A DNA stretch of 64,000 nucleotides, taken from assembly GCA_938003855.1 (NCBI GenBank), contig CALKXD010000147.1:1-64000 (forward strand), given 5' to 3'. The notes under the pieces are model-generated. The model did no database searches. It was not told the origin of the DNA and saw only the letters and a list, made by a program, of their open reading frames with translations. Numbering within the stretch: position 1 is the stretch's first letter; every line of letters starts with the position of its first letter. Position numbers and translations under genes: made by a program. This stretch comes from an uncultured Granulosicoccaceae bacterium. Its GTDB lineage: Bacteria; Pseudomonadota; Gammaproteobacteria; Granulosicoccales; Granulosicoccaceae. Of this stretch, positions 1 through 9,464 are shown piece by piece.

Positions 1-115
1 CATTATGGCAAGTGCAAAGTTTTTTGTGAAAAAATCTTTGCAAATTGTTGAAAATTCTACCAAATTTTCGTTTTAAATCTTTAATCGAGCACATTTGCGG
101 GCGCTATCCCCTATC

Positions 116-1180
116 ATGAACTTCTCATTTGGAAATACACAATCGAACCTGCTTGGGGTCGACATCAGTTCCACGTCAGTCAAACTGCTGGAACTTAGTC
201 GCACCAAGACGGCGTACCGTATCGAGAGCTATGCGGTCGAGCCACTTCCGGCTAACGCGATGAACGACAAAAGCTTGCAGGATGTCGAGGCCGTCGGTGA
301 AGCTATCAAGCGAGCTCTGCAGAAATCGGGCTCCAAGAAGAAATTCGCTGCCGTCGCCGTTCCAAGCGCGATGGTAATCACCAAGGTGATTCAGATGCCA
401 GCTGGCCTCAAAGAGAGCGAGCTGGAGGCGCAGATTCAACTGGAAGCAGATCAATACATCCCCTATGCGCTTGACGAAGTGAATCTTGATCATCAGGTGA
501 TCGGTCCCTCAGAAGAGCAAACGGCCAGCAATGATGTTCTGCTGGTGGCATCACGCAGTGAAAATGTAGAGGAACGCACCGCCGCTTGTGAGATCGGTGG
601 CTTGTCAGCCAAAGTCGTTGACATCGAACCCTACACCATAGAACACACGTGCAAGCTGATTCAGCAGCAAACTGATGTGGACTGGGCAGACAAAACTATC
701 GCGGTGCTGGATATTGGCGCCACCATGACCAGCCTCAGTGTGTTTCGCGAAGACTCACTGGTCTATACCCGCGAGCAGCCATTTGGTGGCAAGCAGTTGA
801 CCGAAGAAATAATGCGTCGATATGGATTGTCGTATGAAGACGCCGGACGCGTAAAGCGTGTCGGAGGATTACCCGACAACTATGAACCCGAAATTCTGAC
901 CCCGTTCAAGGATCAGATGGTGCAACAGGCCAACCGATTTCTACAGTTTTTCTTTTCAGCAGATCAGAATGACTATGTTGATCAGATTCTATTGGCTGGT
1001 GGCTGCGCCGAGATTCCTGGTATTGCCGAACTGATCGAAGCACAAATCGGCACCCCAACCACAATTGCCAATCCCTTTCAAAACATCGAGTGCGCATCAG
1101 GCGTAGCGCAGCAGCGCTTACAGTCTGACGGACCCGCAATGATGATTGCCTGCGGCCTGGCAACCCGAGGTTTCGACTAA
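116..1180 (+). CDS. pilM: Type IV pilus inner-membrane platform protein PilM (actin-like)
   Basis: This 354-aa protein is the cytoplasmic actin-like ATPase fold that binds the N-terminus of PilN and links the pilus alignment complex to the cytoplasm. The N-terminus carries the actin-like phosphate-binding pattern GVDISSTSVKLLEL, and a second phosphate loop follows near residue 200 (LDIGATMTSLSVF). A TTG at 95 is in frame, but the ATG at 116 gives the usual PilM N-terminus (MNFSFGN) and is preferred. The stop overlaps the pilN start by one base, so translation is probably coupled. The 115 bases upstream are A+T rich and should hold the operon promoter, but no convincing -35/-10 pair stands out. 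Length and order match the family well. Confidence 0.95.
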   Translation: MNFSFGNTQSNLLGVDISSTSVKLLELSRTKTAYRIESYAVEPLPANAMNDKSLQDVEAVGEAIKRALQKSGSKKKFAAVAVPSAMVITKVIQMPAGLKESELEAQIQLEADQYIPYALDEVNLDHQVIGPSEEQTASNDVLLVASRSENVEERTAACEIGGLSAKVVDIEPYTIEHTCKLIQQQTDVDWADKTIAVLDIGATMTSLSVFREDSLVYTREQPFGGKQLTEEIMRRYGLSYEDAGRVKRVGGLPDNYEPEILTPFKDQMVQQANRFLQFFFSADQNDYVDQILLAGGCAEIPGIAELIEAQIGTPTTIANPFQNIECASGVAQQRLQSDGPAMMIACGLATRGFD

Positions 1181-1752
1181 TGGCGAAAATTAATTTACTT
1201 CCCTGGCGCGAAGAAGAGCGCAATCGCAAATCGAGGGAGTTCGGTGTAAGCGCACTTCTGACAGCGGCAATAGGCGCAGCGGTAGTGTTTGGCGGTGTGC
1301 GCTTTGCGCAGCAGAAAATTGACTACCAGGAATCTCGCAACAACTACTTGCAGACCGAAGTCGACAAGCTAAAAGCCGAACTCAAAGAAATAGAAGAGCT
1401 GGAATCAACCAAAAACAATCTGCTCGCTCGCATGGACATCATCCAGGAGTTGCAAACCAAGCGCCCTCAGGTTGTGCATACATTTCAGGAGTTGGCCGCA
1501 CGGGTTCCTGATGGTGTCTATCTGCTGTCGATGAAACAGGACCAAGATCGACTGACTTTTGAAGGCAGAGCAGATTCCAATGCACGAGTCTCAACACTGA
1601 TGCGCAACCTCGATGCATCAGACTGGTTCAGGCAACCGGGGCTCGATGTTATTCAGTCAGCTCAAGATAGCGGTATCAGCAGCTTTAAACTGCGATTGTC
1701 GCAATCCGTTGCGCCCAGCGACGACAATCAACTAGCGATAAGCGACGAGTAG
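1180..1752 (+). CDS. pilN: Type IV pilus assembly protein PilN
   Basis: This 190-aa bitopic inner-membrane protein of the PilMNOP alignment subcomplex opens with the motif MAKINLLPWREEER, which is the conserved PilN segment that docks into PilM. One transmembrane helix follows at about residues 22-42 and then a periplasmic coiled coil rich in Lys and Glu (about 50-85). The rest is the ferredoxin-like periplasmic domain that pairs with PilO. The start codon overlaps the pilM stop (TAATG). It lies in the second position of the pilMNOPQ operon. Confidence 0.95.
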   Translation: MAKINLLPWREEERNRKSREFGVSALLTAAIGAAVVFGGVRFAQQKIDYQESRNNYLQTEVDKLKAELKEIEELESTKNNLLARMDIIQELQTKRPQVVHTFQELAARVPDGVYLLSMKQDQDRLTFEGRADSNARVSTLMRNLDASDWFRQPGLDVIQSAQDSGISSFKLRLSQSVAPSDDNQLAISDE

Positions 1753-1763
1753 GGGGCTGGAAA

Positions 1764-2402
1764 GTGGATATAGGACAAGCAATTTCAGATGCGCAGAATC
1801 TGGAACCAAGTGACATTAAAAAGATCGGGTCTGCACCGGTTGCCGTAAAGGCTCTGGTTCTGGCACTCGGATTCGCCGCTATTGTCGGTGTGGGCATCTG
1901 GATGATGGTAATGCCGATGTTCAAAGATCTGGAGCAGATTGCCTCTAAAGAGGAGTCTCTGAAAACACTGTTTGATACGACACAGGCTAAAGCTGCAAAC
2001 CGCGAAGCCTATGTAGAACAACTCAGCGAAATGAAGCGTACGTTCAATGTCATGCTCCGGCAACTGCCAAACAAGACCGACATTGAAAGCCTGCTTATAG
2101 ATCTATCGCAAACCAGCGTTGCCGCCGGACTTGAAGTGGAATACTTCAAACCGGAAAGCGAAGTGGCAAGAGAGTTCTACGTTGAGTATCCCATTCGGAT
2201 CAGCGTCACCGGCAACTATCACCAGTTCGGAAACTTTGTCAGCGGACTGGCATCACTGCCAAGAATTGTGACTCTACACAATATCGCCATACAACCGGTA
2301 GGCACAAATCAAACGGTTAGTCGCAACAGTAAATCGCAGCAGAAACTGAAGATGGACTTAATTGCAACAACATACCGCTACCTTGAAGATGATGAGGGAT
2401 AA
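1764..2402 (+). CDS. pilO: Type IV pilus assembly protein PilO
   Basis: This 212-aa protein is the partner of PilN in the inner-membrane alignment complex. It has a short cytoplasmic N-terminus, a single transmembrane helix at about residues 28-52 (VKALVLALGFAAIVGVGIW), a coiled coil, and a C-terminal periplasmic domain with the family pattern around VEYPIRISVTGNYHQFGNFVSGLASLPRIV. Translation starts at a GTG eleven bases after the pilN stop, with a GGGG-type ribosome site just upstream. The gene sits in the expected third place in the operon. Confidence 0.95.
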   Translation: MDIGQAISDAQNLEPSDIKKIGSAPVAVKALVLALGFAAIVGVGIWMMVMPMFKDLEQIASKEESLKTLFDTTQAKAANREAYVEQLSEMKRTFNVMLRQLPNKTDIESLLIDLSQTSVAAGLEVEYFKPESEVAREFYVEYPIRISVTGNYHQFGNFVSGLASLPRIVTLHNIAIQPVGTNQTVSRNSKSQQKLKMDLIATTYRYLEDDEG

Positions 2403-2406
2403 GAGC

Positions 2407-2961
2407 GTGAATCAAACAAAATCCACATCCAGGTACGGCAATCTGCGTATCGCCCTGGTATCGCTCGCCGCGGCGGCAGCGCTGAGCGGGTGCAATAGCG
2501 ACATGGCCGACCTTGAAAGTTTCGTTGCTGAAACCCGGTTGAAACACCAGGGACGCGTCGACCCTCTACCAGACTTTGCACAATACGAATCTTTTACGTA
2601 TGCAGAGATGGACTTACGAGATCCGTTTAAACCACAAACGGAGCTATCAGCAACAACGGCGACAATGTCTTTGGGCGGACCACGCCCTAGCGACAACCGT
2701 CGTCGCGAGACACTCGAAGCCTACCCGCTGGATGCATTAAAAATGGTGGGCATTCTTAAGCAGCGAGCGTCCAGTTGGGCGCTTGTACAAGACCCGGACG
2801 GTACCATTCACCGTGTTCAGCCTGGTAATTACGCAGGCCAGAATCACGGCAAAATAGTCCAAGTTTCGGAAAACCAGATTAATTTGGTCGAGCTGATACC
2901 TGACGGTATCAGCGGCTGGATTCAACGTGAAGCCCAGTTGGCTCTAGGCGAGGACGAGTGA
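2407..2961 (+). CDS. pilP: Type IV pilus lipoprotein PilP
   Basis: This protein of about 184 aa connects the PilN-PilO dimer to the secretin PilQ across the periplasm. It has a lipoprotein signal with a lipobox ending LSGC, so it should be anchored in the inner membrane, and a long extended region before the C-terminal beta domain (MVGILKQRASSWALVQDPDG onward) that binds PilQ. The start is uncertain: a GTG at 2407 has a GAGGG ribosome site eight bases upstream, while ATGs at 2389 and 2392 overlap the end of pilO and lack a site. The stop overlaps the possible pilQ GTG start. Confidence 0.9.
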   Translation: MNQTKSTSRYGNLRIALVSLAAAAALSGCNSDMADLESFVAETRLKHQGRVDPLPDFAQYESFTYAEMDLRDPFKPQTELSATTATMSLGGPRPSDNRRRETLEAYPLDALKMVGILKQRASSWALVQDPDGTIHRVQPGNYAGQNHGKIVQVSENQINLVELIPDGISGWIQREAQLALGEDE

Positions 2962-2966
2962 TCGCA

Positions 2967-5087
2967 ATGACTGACCAGGCAAAGAAAAAAAGTAACATGA
3001 CGCGACGGAGAAAAACGGTGAATAAACCAACAGTCTGCGGCACACCATGCAGTGGCGGTACAACCAGGTGCTCGCACTTGGGCAAGCTGAGGCTGTTGGC
3101 GCTCGCCATGAGTACCACACTCATAGCGCAACATGGTTTGGCCGCTACCCTTGACGATATCAGCTATAAAACGCTGCCCGGAAACCAGCAACAGATTGCC
3201 TTCAAACTGAGTGAATCAGTCGGCAACCCGAAAAGCTTCAAGATCGAACAGCCGGCCCGAATCGCTATTGATTTGATGGGAACAACCAACGCGATAGACA
3301 AACGCGTCCTGCCAGTCGGCATTGGCAACCTGGACAGCGTTAACATCGTCGAGGCCAATGACCGTACTCGCGTCGTGCTCAATCTAGGGGAAATGACCGA
3401 CTACGAAACCTCAGTTGACGGTGACCGGTTGCTTGTTACTCTGGATACTGACGCCGAAGGCTTACTGTCCGACGCCATTGGCGACGATCAACCACTGATT
3501 CTGAATCAGGACGACAGCGCAGAGCCGGTTGCCGGGCAAATGGCTGACGCCATCGCAGATGACGGCACCATGGTCGAAATGCCCAGCAGCCTGCCACTCA
3601 ATTACGATGGACCCGCTGACCCGCAGGTGACTATCGATGAATCACCGTTGCAGGATGCTGTCACTATAGACAGTAGCCCTGACCTCAACGAATACGTCGA
3701 GCAGGCACCACTGGTTGAGCCGAAGATGCAGGATGTCGCCTACACGCCCGAAGCACCACCGGCACCCCGGCCAATTATAGGGCCATCGGCTACCGGCCTG
3801 GATTCAGGTGACTACAACGGTGAAGAACTGTCTTTGAACTTTCAGGATATTGAAGTTCGATCCGTACTGCAGTTGCTGGCTGACTTCACCGATCTCAACA
3901 TCGTCGTCAGTGACACGGTATCCGGCAAGCTGACACTACGCCTGAAGAATGTTCCCTGGGATCAGGCACTCGATATTATTCTTCGCACCAAAGGGCTCGA
4001 CAAGCGACGCTCGGGCAACGTTGTGATGGTCGCTCCCGCCGGAGAGATCGCCGCACAGGAAGCCTCTGAGCGGGAAGCGGCCCAGCAGGCAATCGCACTG
4101 GAACCTCTGCGAACAGAATTTGTTCAGGTCAACTACGCCAAGGCGACCGAAGTAGCTGCAATTCTTAAATCAGAGTCCGGCGGTGTATTGTCCGACCGCG
4201 GCAGTGTGACCATCGATGATCGCACCAATACCATACTCGTTAACGATACCCCGGACGTACTCGGTAAGGTTCGCGCACTGGTGACTCGACTGGATATCCC
4301 GGTTCGACAGGTATTGATTGAATCACGGATTGTTATCGCCACTGACGATTTCAACCGCGAGATGGGAGTACGCTTCGGTGTCTCTCGCGATACCACAAAC
4401 AACGACAACCAGGGTGTCGCACTGTCCGGCTCTTCGAGCGCTGTCAACAGTCTGCTGACTGGCGGTGAACTGGGCGTTGATCGCTTTAACGTCAATCTGC
4501 CTTCGGTTAATAGTGCCGGCAGTCTGGGTCTGGCGTTTGCCAAACTCCCCTTCGGAACGCTGCTCGAGCTAGAGTTATCGGCTATGCAGGCAGAAGGGCG
4601 TGGCGAGGTGATCTCTAGTCCACGTGTGATCACGGCGAACCAGCACGAAGCATACATCGAGCAGGGTGTTGAAATTCCGTACCTCGAGGCAGCATCAAGT
4701 GGCGCCGCGTCTATATCCTTCCGCAAGGCCGTTCTGGGCCTGAAGGTGAAGCCGCAGATCACACCGGATGAGCGCATCATTATGGACCTCACCGTCAACA
4801 AAGACACGGTCGGGGAAGTCTTCGGCGCCGGCGATACGCGGGTACCGAGCATCGACACCCGCGAGGTCAATACCCAGGTACTGGTCGCCAATGGTGAAAC
4901 GGTCGTGCTCGGTGGTATCTACGAGCAGACCATCATTCAGCAGCGCGAAGCGGTACCGTTCTTTGGCGACCTGCCACTGATCGGTAAACTGTTCCAGCAC
5001 AGCTCTTCAGAAGACGACAAAACCGAACTGCTGGTTTTTGTCACACCGAAGATTGTGAAAGACGGGACTTCCCAGCTCGATCGCTAG
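2967..5087 (+). CDS. pilQ: Type IV pilus secretin PilQ
   Basis: This outer-membrane secretin of about 706 aa forms the gated pore through which the pilus is extruded. After a basic n-region, an export signal runs to about ALAMSTTLIAQHGLAA. An AMIN domain follows (LDDISYKTLPGNQQ..), which binds peptidoglycan, then an acidic Pro/Asp-rich linker. Next come a secretin/TonB short N-terminal domain (LSLNFQDIEVRSVLQLLADF), an N1-type secretin domain (VQVNYAKATEVAAILKS) and the C-terminal secretin barrel with the family signature VPFFGDLPLIGKLF. Only one clear AMIN domain is visible, whereas many PilQ proteins have two. An ATG at 2967 or a GTG at 2958 could start it. It is the last gene of the operon and a terminator follows. 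Confidence 0.95.
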   Translation: MTDQAKKKSNMTRRRKTVNKPTVCGTPCSGGTTRCSHLGKLRLLALAMSTTLIAQHGLAATLDDISYKTLPGNQQQIAFKLSESVGNPKSFKIEQPARIAIDLMGTTNAIDKRVLPVGIGNLDSVNIVEANDRTRVVLNLGEMTDYETSVDGDRLLVTLDTDAEGLLSDAIGDDQPLILNQDDSAEPVAGQMADAIADDGTMVEMPSSLPLNYDGPADPQVTIDESPLQDAVTIDSSPDLNEYVEQAPLVEPKMQDVAYTPEAPPAPRPIIGPSATGLDSGDYNGEELSLNFQDIEVRSVLQLLADFTDLNIVVSDTVSGKLTLRLKNVPWDQALDIILRTKGLDKRRSGNVVMVAPAGEIAAQEASEREAAQQAIALEPLRTEFVQVNYAKATEVAAILKSESGGVLSDRGSVTIDDRTNTILVNDTPDVLGKVRALVTRLDIPVRQVLIESRIVIATDDFNREMGVRFGVSRDTTNNDNQGVALSGSSSAVNSLLTGGELGVDRFNVNLPSVNSAGSLGLAFAKLPFGTLLELELSAMQAEGRGEVISSPRVITANQHEAYIEQGVEIPYLEAASSGAASISFRKAVLGLKVKPQITPDERIIMDLTVNKDTVGEVFGAGDTRVPSIDTREVNTQVLVANGETVVLGGIYEQTIIQQREAVPFFGDLPLIGKLFQHSSSEDDKTELLVFVTPKIVKDGTSQLDR

Positions 5088-5106
5088 ACGGCACTGAGGT
5101 CCAGGT

Positions 5107-5139
5107 AAAAAAGCCGCGATTTTATCGCGGCTTTTTTTT
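5107..5139 (+). terminator. Rho-independent terminator after pilQ
   Basis: The hairpin AGCCGCGAT / ATCGCGGCT with a TTT loop is followed by eight T. It is preceded by a run of A, so it could also work on the minus strand. It separates the pil operon from aroK. Confidence 0.9.
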
Positions 5140-5197
5140 GTCTGAAATTTAAGCCTCAATCCTGTAATGTTCAGCCATCATCTTTTCACACAACACT

Positions 5198-5758
5198 ATG
5201 GCCAGCATTTTCCTGATCGGCCCGATGGGCGCCGGCAAAACTACGGTGGGCAAGCACCTCGCACGACGGCTGTGCCGCCCCTTCCACGACAGTGATCGTG
5301 AAATCGAGGCCGCCTGCGGTGTCGATATCCCGACGATATTCGACTTTGAGGGTGAGCCGGGGTTTCGGCGTCGAGAGGCGCGCATGATCGACCTCATGAC
5401 CCGCAAACAAAATATCATTCTGGCCACCGGTGGCGGTGCTGTGCTGCGCGAAGAAAACCGCCAGCGGCTGCATAGCCGCGGGATCGTGGTATTCCTCGAT
5501 GTCAATATAGATGTGCAGATCGAGCGGACTTCACGTACAAACACCCGGCCTCTGCTGCAGCACGGCGACCCACGCGCCACCTTGCTTGAAATGAGCCGCC
5601 AGCGCGATCCGATCTATCGCTCTGTCGCACACCTGCATGTCAGCACCAGCCGACAACGACACCGTCGTGTGGTTGAGCGGATCTGTCGTATGGTTGAAAA
5701 ATACGAACGCGACAACTCCCGGCAAGCCACTGTCTCTGCCAGCACACCTAAAGCCTGA
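5198..5758 (+). CDS. aroK: Shikimate kinase
   Basis: This 186-aa cytoplasmic kinase phosphorylates shikimate at the 3-hydroxyl using ATP (fifth step of the chorismate pathway). The Walker A motif GPMGAGKTT lies at residues 8-16. The shikimate-binding Asp follows in HDSDREIE (about 30-37), then EPGFRRREARM and the glycine-rich ATGGGAVL loop (about 76-83). The adenine-lid arginine region is RTNTRPLL. It lies six bases upstream of aroB, the usual pairing, and the two are likely co-transcribed. Length is slightly longer than E. coli AroK because of a short C-terminal tail. Confidence 0.95.
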   Translation: MASIFLIGPMGAGKTTVGKHLARRLCRPFHDSDREIEAACGVDIPTIFDFEGEPGFRRREARMIDLMTRKQNIILATGGGAVLREENRQRLHSRGIVVFLDVNIDVQIERTSRTNTRPLLQHGDPRATLLEMSRQRDPIYRSVAHLHVSTSRQRHRRVVERICRMVEKYERDNSRQATVSASTPKA

Positions 5759-5764
5759 ACTCCC

Positions 5765-6868
5765 ATGACCGCACCTAATCCAGCGCTAACCCTCGATCTT
5801 GGCGATCGCAGCTATCCGCTGTACATCGACAGCAACATCATCGCATCGACCGACATCTACCGGCAGCACATCAGCGGACGCAATGTGCTGATCGTCAGCG
5901 ATGAAAATACCGCCCCGCACTATTTGCCTGCGCTGACGGAAGCATTGTCGGGCTACCGTTGCACACACTTGTCATTGCCGGCTGGCGAAGCACATAAAAC
6001 ATTGGCGACTGTGTCGTCAATATACGATCAACTGATGACCGATCGCTTCGACCGCAACAGCACATTGATCGCCCTTGGCGGCGGTGTGGTTGGTGACATC
6101 TGCGGCTTTGCCGCGGCCACCTATCAACGCGGCGTGCGATTCATTCAGGTGCCGACCACTTTGCTGGCACAGGTGGATTCCTCAGTCGGTGGCAAAACCG
6201 GTGTCAACCACCCGATGGGTAAAAACATGATCGGAGCGTTTCACCAGCCCGCCTGTGTGATCGCTGACATGCAAACCCTGACCACCCTGCCCGAGCGGGA
6301 GTTAAAGGCCGGACTCGCAGAGGTGATAAAATACGGTCTGATTGACGACCCCGAATTTTTCAGCTGGCTGGAAACCAATCTCGACAACCTGCTGGCGCTT
6401 GAGCCGGCAAGCCTGACGCAGGCAGTGACACGCTGCTGCGAAAACAAAGCTCGAATCGTCGCCAGCGATGAACGAGAAAAAGGCCAGCGAGCACTGCTCA
6501 ACCTGGGTCACACCTTTGGCCACGCCATCGAAAACGCCTGTGGTTACGGCGTCTGGCTGCACGGCGAAGCGATTGCCGCGGGCATGTGCCTGGCGGCGCA
6601 ATTTTCTGTCGCTCTCGGCCACCTGCCACAGTCCAGCCTGCCCACCATAGAATCAATATTCAGCAAAACAGGCCTGCCGGTAACCCCCCCCGCTGAGATG
6701 ACCGGGAAACAATGCCTCGATTTAATGTCCCGTGATAAAAAAGTACGCGATAACGTCCTCACGCTAGTCTTGATGCAAGGCATCGGCGAAGCATTTTTAT
6801 CCAACGACTACGATCAGAACATCCTGGCGAAGACCCTCGACTCGGCCTTTTCGGGCTCAACAACCTGA
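5765..6868 (+). CDS. aroB: 3-dehydroquinate synthase
   Basis: This 367-aa NAD+- and metal-dependent enzyme converts DAHP to 3-dehydroquinate, the second step of chorismate synthesis. Visible family motifs are the NAD-binding GGGVVGDICGFAAATYQRG, the substrate loop PTTLLAQVDSSVGGKTGVN, and metal ligands in KAGLAEVIKYG, NLGHTFGHAIE and LHGEAIAAGM. It follows aroK at six bases. A run of eight C lies in the coding region at about 6684-6691; the frame is intact there, so the product appears full length. Confidence 0.95.
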   Translation: MTAPNPALTLDLGDRSYPLYIDSNIIASTDIYRQHISGRNVLIVSDENTAPHYLPALTEALSGYRCTHLSLPAGEAHKTLATVSSIYDQLMTDRFDRNSTLIALGGGVVGDICGFAAATYQRGVRFIQVPTTLLAQVDSSVGGKTGVNHPMGKNMIGAFHQPACVIADMQTLTTLPERELKAGLAEVIKYGLIDDPEFFSWLETNLDNLLALEPASLTQAVTRCCENKARIVASDEREKGQRALLNLGHTFGHAIENACGYGVWLHGEAIAAGMCLAAQFSVALGHLPQSSLPTIESIFSKTGLPVTPPAEMTGKQCLDLMSRDKKVRDNVLTLVLMQGIGEAFLSNDYDQNILAKTLDSAFSGSTT

Positions 6869-7227
6869 ATCACCACCCCAGTCGATGCCAACCACTGAAC
6901 CATTTAGTTGATTGTTGCAATTGTTTATTTGCCACCTATGATCAAGAGTGTTTATTACTGCAGGCTCTGTAGCGTTGCCGTGGGCCACTGTGTAATCTAA
7001 ACTTGTATTACTCAGCCTGAAAATACTGTTTTCTCAATGAATTAATCGATAATTTTCAGACATTTGCTCAAGTTACTGCTACGCAGAGTTGACTCACCGC
7101 TGCAGTTGTTTAAAGGACTGGCCCGGAATCCAGGCCAACAACAGCAGTAGACATGGCAGCAAAGACGTTTGCTACACCGATGAGTGGCTATTCCACTCGG
7201 ATATTCACCAACGCACCAGGTAGAACA
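6869..7227 (+). other. Intergenic region aroB to damX-like gene
   Basis: This 359-base gap holds no convincing gene. It is A+T richer than its surroundings and contains one plausible sigma-70 promoter (6915-6942). The in-frame ATG at 7153 would extend the next gene into this gap but has no ribosome binding site. Confidence 0.5.
6915..6942 (+). promoter_or_regulatory. Candidate sigma-70 promoter for the damX-like gene
   Basis: TTGCAA and TATGAT are separated by 16 bases, four and five matches to the -35 and -10 consensus. It lies in the aroB-damX gap and would leave a long 5' leader of nearly 280 bases. The call is by eye only. Confidence 0.35.
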
Positions 7228-9225
7228 ATGACAGTTGACGAAGCCAATGCTCAGGTCACCCTGCACGATGAGGCCATCGAAGAACTCGGTCTCAACGATC
7301 AACCTTTCATTGACAATAAAAAACGCAGTCGGTTTACCGATTCCACATCGCAGCGGACAAGCGCCACCCTCGAGCAGCACTTAAGGTTCGGCGAGCCGCT
7401 GCACTTGTTTCTGGGAGAAGCAGGTGTTGGCAAGACGGTATTCCTGTCACAACTGCTTAAAACCTGCAAATCCTCTATCAAGCCCTTTGTCGCAAAAGGC
7501 GCTGACAACTTCGAGGCCGTGGCGTTTCTGGCGGCGGTACTGAATCAACTGGGCGGCGAGCCGGCGGAGTCAATCTCAGACCACGTCGACGCGCTCATCC
7601 CGTTGTTCGAGGACCTCGCAGAGGAAAAACTCAATGTCATCCTTGCCATCGACGATGCTCATCTTGCGCCCATCGAAGAAATCGCCGAACTGATCGACAT
7701 CATGCCCTCGTTCACCATCGGTGACGAAAAAAATGCCCGGTTGCTATTGGTAGCCGAGCCTCGTTTAAAAGACGAGCTCAGCGCTATTGCCGATGAATTC
7801 GAAGACCTCACTCTCGACCACGCCACAACCGTGTTAGAGCCAATGGACACTGACCGCGTGCGCGGCTACCTGACTAACCGGCTGAATCAAGTCGGGCATA
7901 CCGACGTCTTTCCATTTACTGATAAATCCGTCGAAAAAATCCACCACGACTCCAGCGGCCTGCCGGGCAGAATTAACCCGCTGGCCGCGAAGTATCTGAA
8001 CAACGTCTATGCCGGCGGCGTCGCCCCCGGCAGCAAAGGTCTGTTGGCTGCTTTGGGCTGGCCAATCCTGGCTATGGGCGCTGCCGCGGTAGCCTTGATT
8101 GCGTGGGGCTTATCGATGTTCATCAGCGATGATGCACCAGAAGCCTCGATCGCTGCCAATGACGTAGTTGTTACCGAACCCTCGAGCGATATCGCATTGG
8201 TCCCTGAGCAAACCGACACTGTCGTCAGCAGCGTTAATACCGACACGGTTACCCCTGAGACATCGGTCACTGTCAACGACGCCACACTGCCGATGGTGGC
8301 CGACAACGCCCAGCAAGTGATCGAGGAAGACGACGGACTGGTACTGCCGGAAGACCTTCCCGACGCTGCGAATGACCTGGCAACCGACGTCACCCCGACC
8401 CTCGAAGAAACGATTGTGGCAACCGTCGAGGCCGAACCAACCGCACCCATCACCGAAGACCTCGTCGTTGAAGCACCAGCCGTGGTGATCGACGAGCCGG
8501 TGGAAACAGAAACCATTATCGCCAATGTAAATGCCACGACAACTACAGAGCCTGAACCGGTGGTAATTGTGCCCGAGCCGACCGCCCAGCCCGTCATCGT
8601 TCAGGCCCCGAAGAAAGTCACTGCCGCTGACCGTAAACCGGAACCGCTAGTGCCCGAGTCAGTGGTTGTCGATATTACCGACACACAAAACGCCATTGAA
8701 AACACGATTGTTTCCACCGCCACCACCGAACCCGTCAGTGTAGCCGTTGCCATAGCCGTCGACTCCGCACCAACCTCGTCCGGGGCTGTAGCAGTGGACA
8801 CTGGTGCCGCTGGCAGCAACGGGGTTGTGGTAACAGTACCCGAGCTCGACGCTGACACCGCACAGTCCGGTTCAGGAACCCGGCTCGCCACCGACCAACC
8901 CCCTGCCGTGCAAAAGGCCATCGAAAACGAACGCTGGGTATTGTTTCAGGCTCCCACCAAATTTACCGTTCAGCTGGCTACCTCCAGAGAGCGAAACTAC
9001 ATCATTGAACTGGCACAGGCGCTCGAAACAGAAAACCCGGTGGCGATCTACCCATTTCTGACCACCAACAGCAAAAACCCCGTGTTCGGGCTACTGGCAG
9101 GTCTGTACGAAACCCGCACAGAAGCTATCGAGGCGGTTGCCAATATGCAACCAGCTACTAAGCAATTCGGTGTATGGATTCGACCCATCAGCGATCTGCA
9201 GGCGGCAATTAAAAACAAGCCATAA
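7228..9225 (+). CDS. damX: DamX-like membrane protein: AAA ATPase plus SPOR domain
   Basis: This protein of about 665 aa is likely a division-site factor of the DamX family. It has an AAA-type ATPase domain with Walker A GEAGVGKT (residues 63-70) and Walker B-like LAIDDAH. A single transmembrane helix follows (LAALGWPILAMGAAAVALIAW, about 272-295). A periplasmic linker of about 280 residues is dominated by Thr, Val, Pro, Glu and Asp. The protein ends in a SPOR domain (WVLFQAPTKFTVQLATS..) that in this family binds denuded septal glycan. The start at 7228 is chosen because AGGTAG lies seven bases upstream; an earlier in-frame ATG at 7153 lacks a site. Its place after aroKB is the usual one. 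Confidence 0.85.
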   Translation: MTVDEANAQVTLHDEAIEELGLNDQPFIDNKKRSRFTDSTSQRTSATLEQHLRFGEPLHLFLGEAGVGKTVFLSQLLKTCKSSIKPFVAKGADNFEAVAFLAAVLNQLGGEPAESISDHVDALIPLFEDLAEEKLNVILAIDDAHLAPIEEIAELIDIMPSFTIGDEKNARLLLVAEPRLKDELSAIADEFEDLTLDHATTVLEPMDTDRVRGYLTNRLNQVGHTDVFPFTDKSVEKIHHDSSGLPGRINPLAAKYLNNVYAGGVAPGSKGLLAALGWPILAMGAAAVALIAWGLSMFISDDAPEASIAANDVVVTEPSSDIALVPEQTDTVVSSVNTDTVTPETSVTVNDATLPMVADNAQQVIEEDDGLVLPEDLPDAANDLATDVTPTLEETIVATVEAEPTAPITEDLVVEAPAVVIDEPVETETIIANVNATTTTEPEPVVIVPEPTAQPVIVQAPKKVTAADRKPEPLVPESVVVDITDTQNAIENTIVSTATTEPVSVAVAIAVDSAPTSSGAVAVDTGAAGSNGVVVTVPELDADTAQSGSGTRLATDQPPAVQKAIENERWVLFQAPTKFTVQLATSRERNYIIELAQALETENPVAIYPFLTTNSKNPVFGLLAGLYETRTEAIEAVANMQPATKQFGVWIRPISDLQAAIKNKP

Positions 9226-9302
9226 CCTAAACGCCTGATGTGCGCCCGGATGTAGCCAGTGCGACACCGGGCCACAACGCAATGCTGAAAAATCTGATAA
9301 CA

Positions 9303-9320
9303 AACGGCGGTAACGCCGTT
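9303..9320 (+). terminator. Hairpin after the damX-like gene
   Basis: AACGGCG and CGCCGTT form a perfect 7-bp stem around GTAA. There is no U tract, so it may be a weak terminator or simply a stable 3' hairpin. Confidence 0.35.
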
Positions 9321-9464
9321 TCCGGTACACAGCAGAAAATTCTCATCCGCGGATATTTTACCTGCTAAACGTCGCCATTGGCGGCAACGCCGATGCCGCG
9401 ACAGCATCGACTCATCACTATAAAAATATCACCCCGCTGGCGGAACAACTATTAAGGGGTTCTA

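Noticed and set aside
4133-4891. 252-codon frame antisense to pilQ
   Set aside because: It mirrors pilQ codon structure and shows no domain; likely a shadow of a strong GC-biased gene.
8007-8597. 196-codon Ser/Thr/Val-rich frame antisense to the damX-like gene
   Set aside because: It is the complement of the low-complexity linker.
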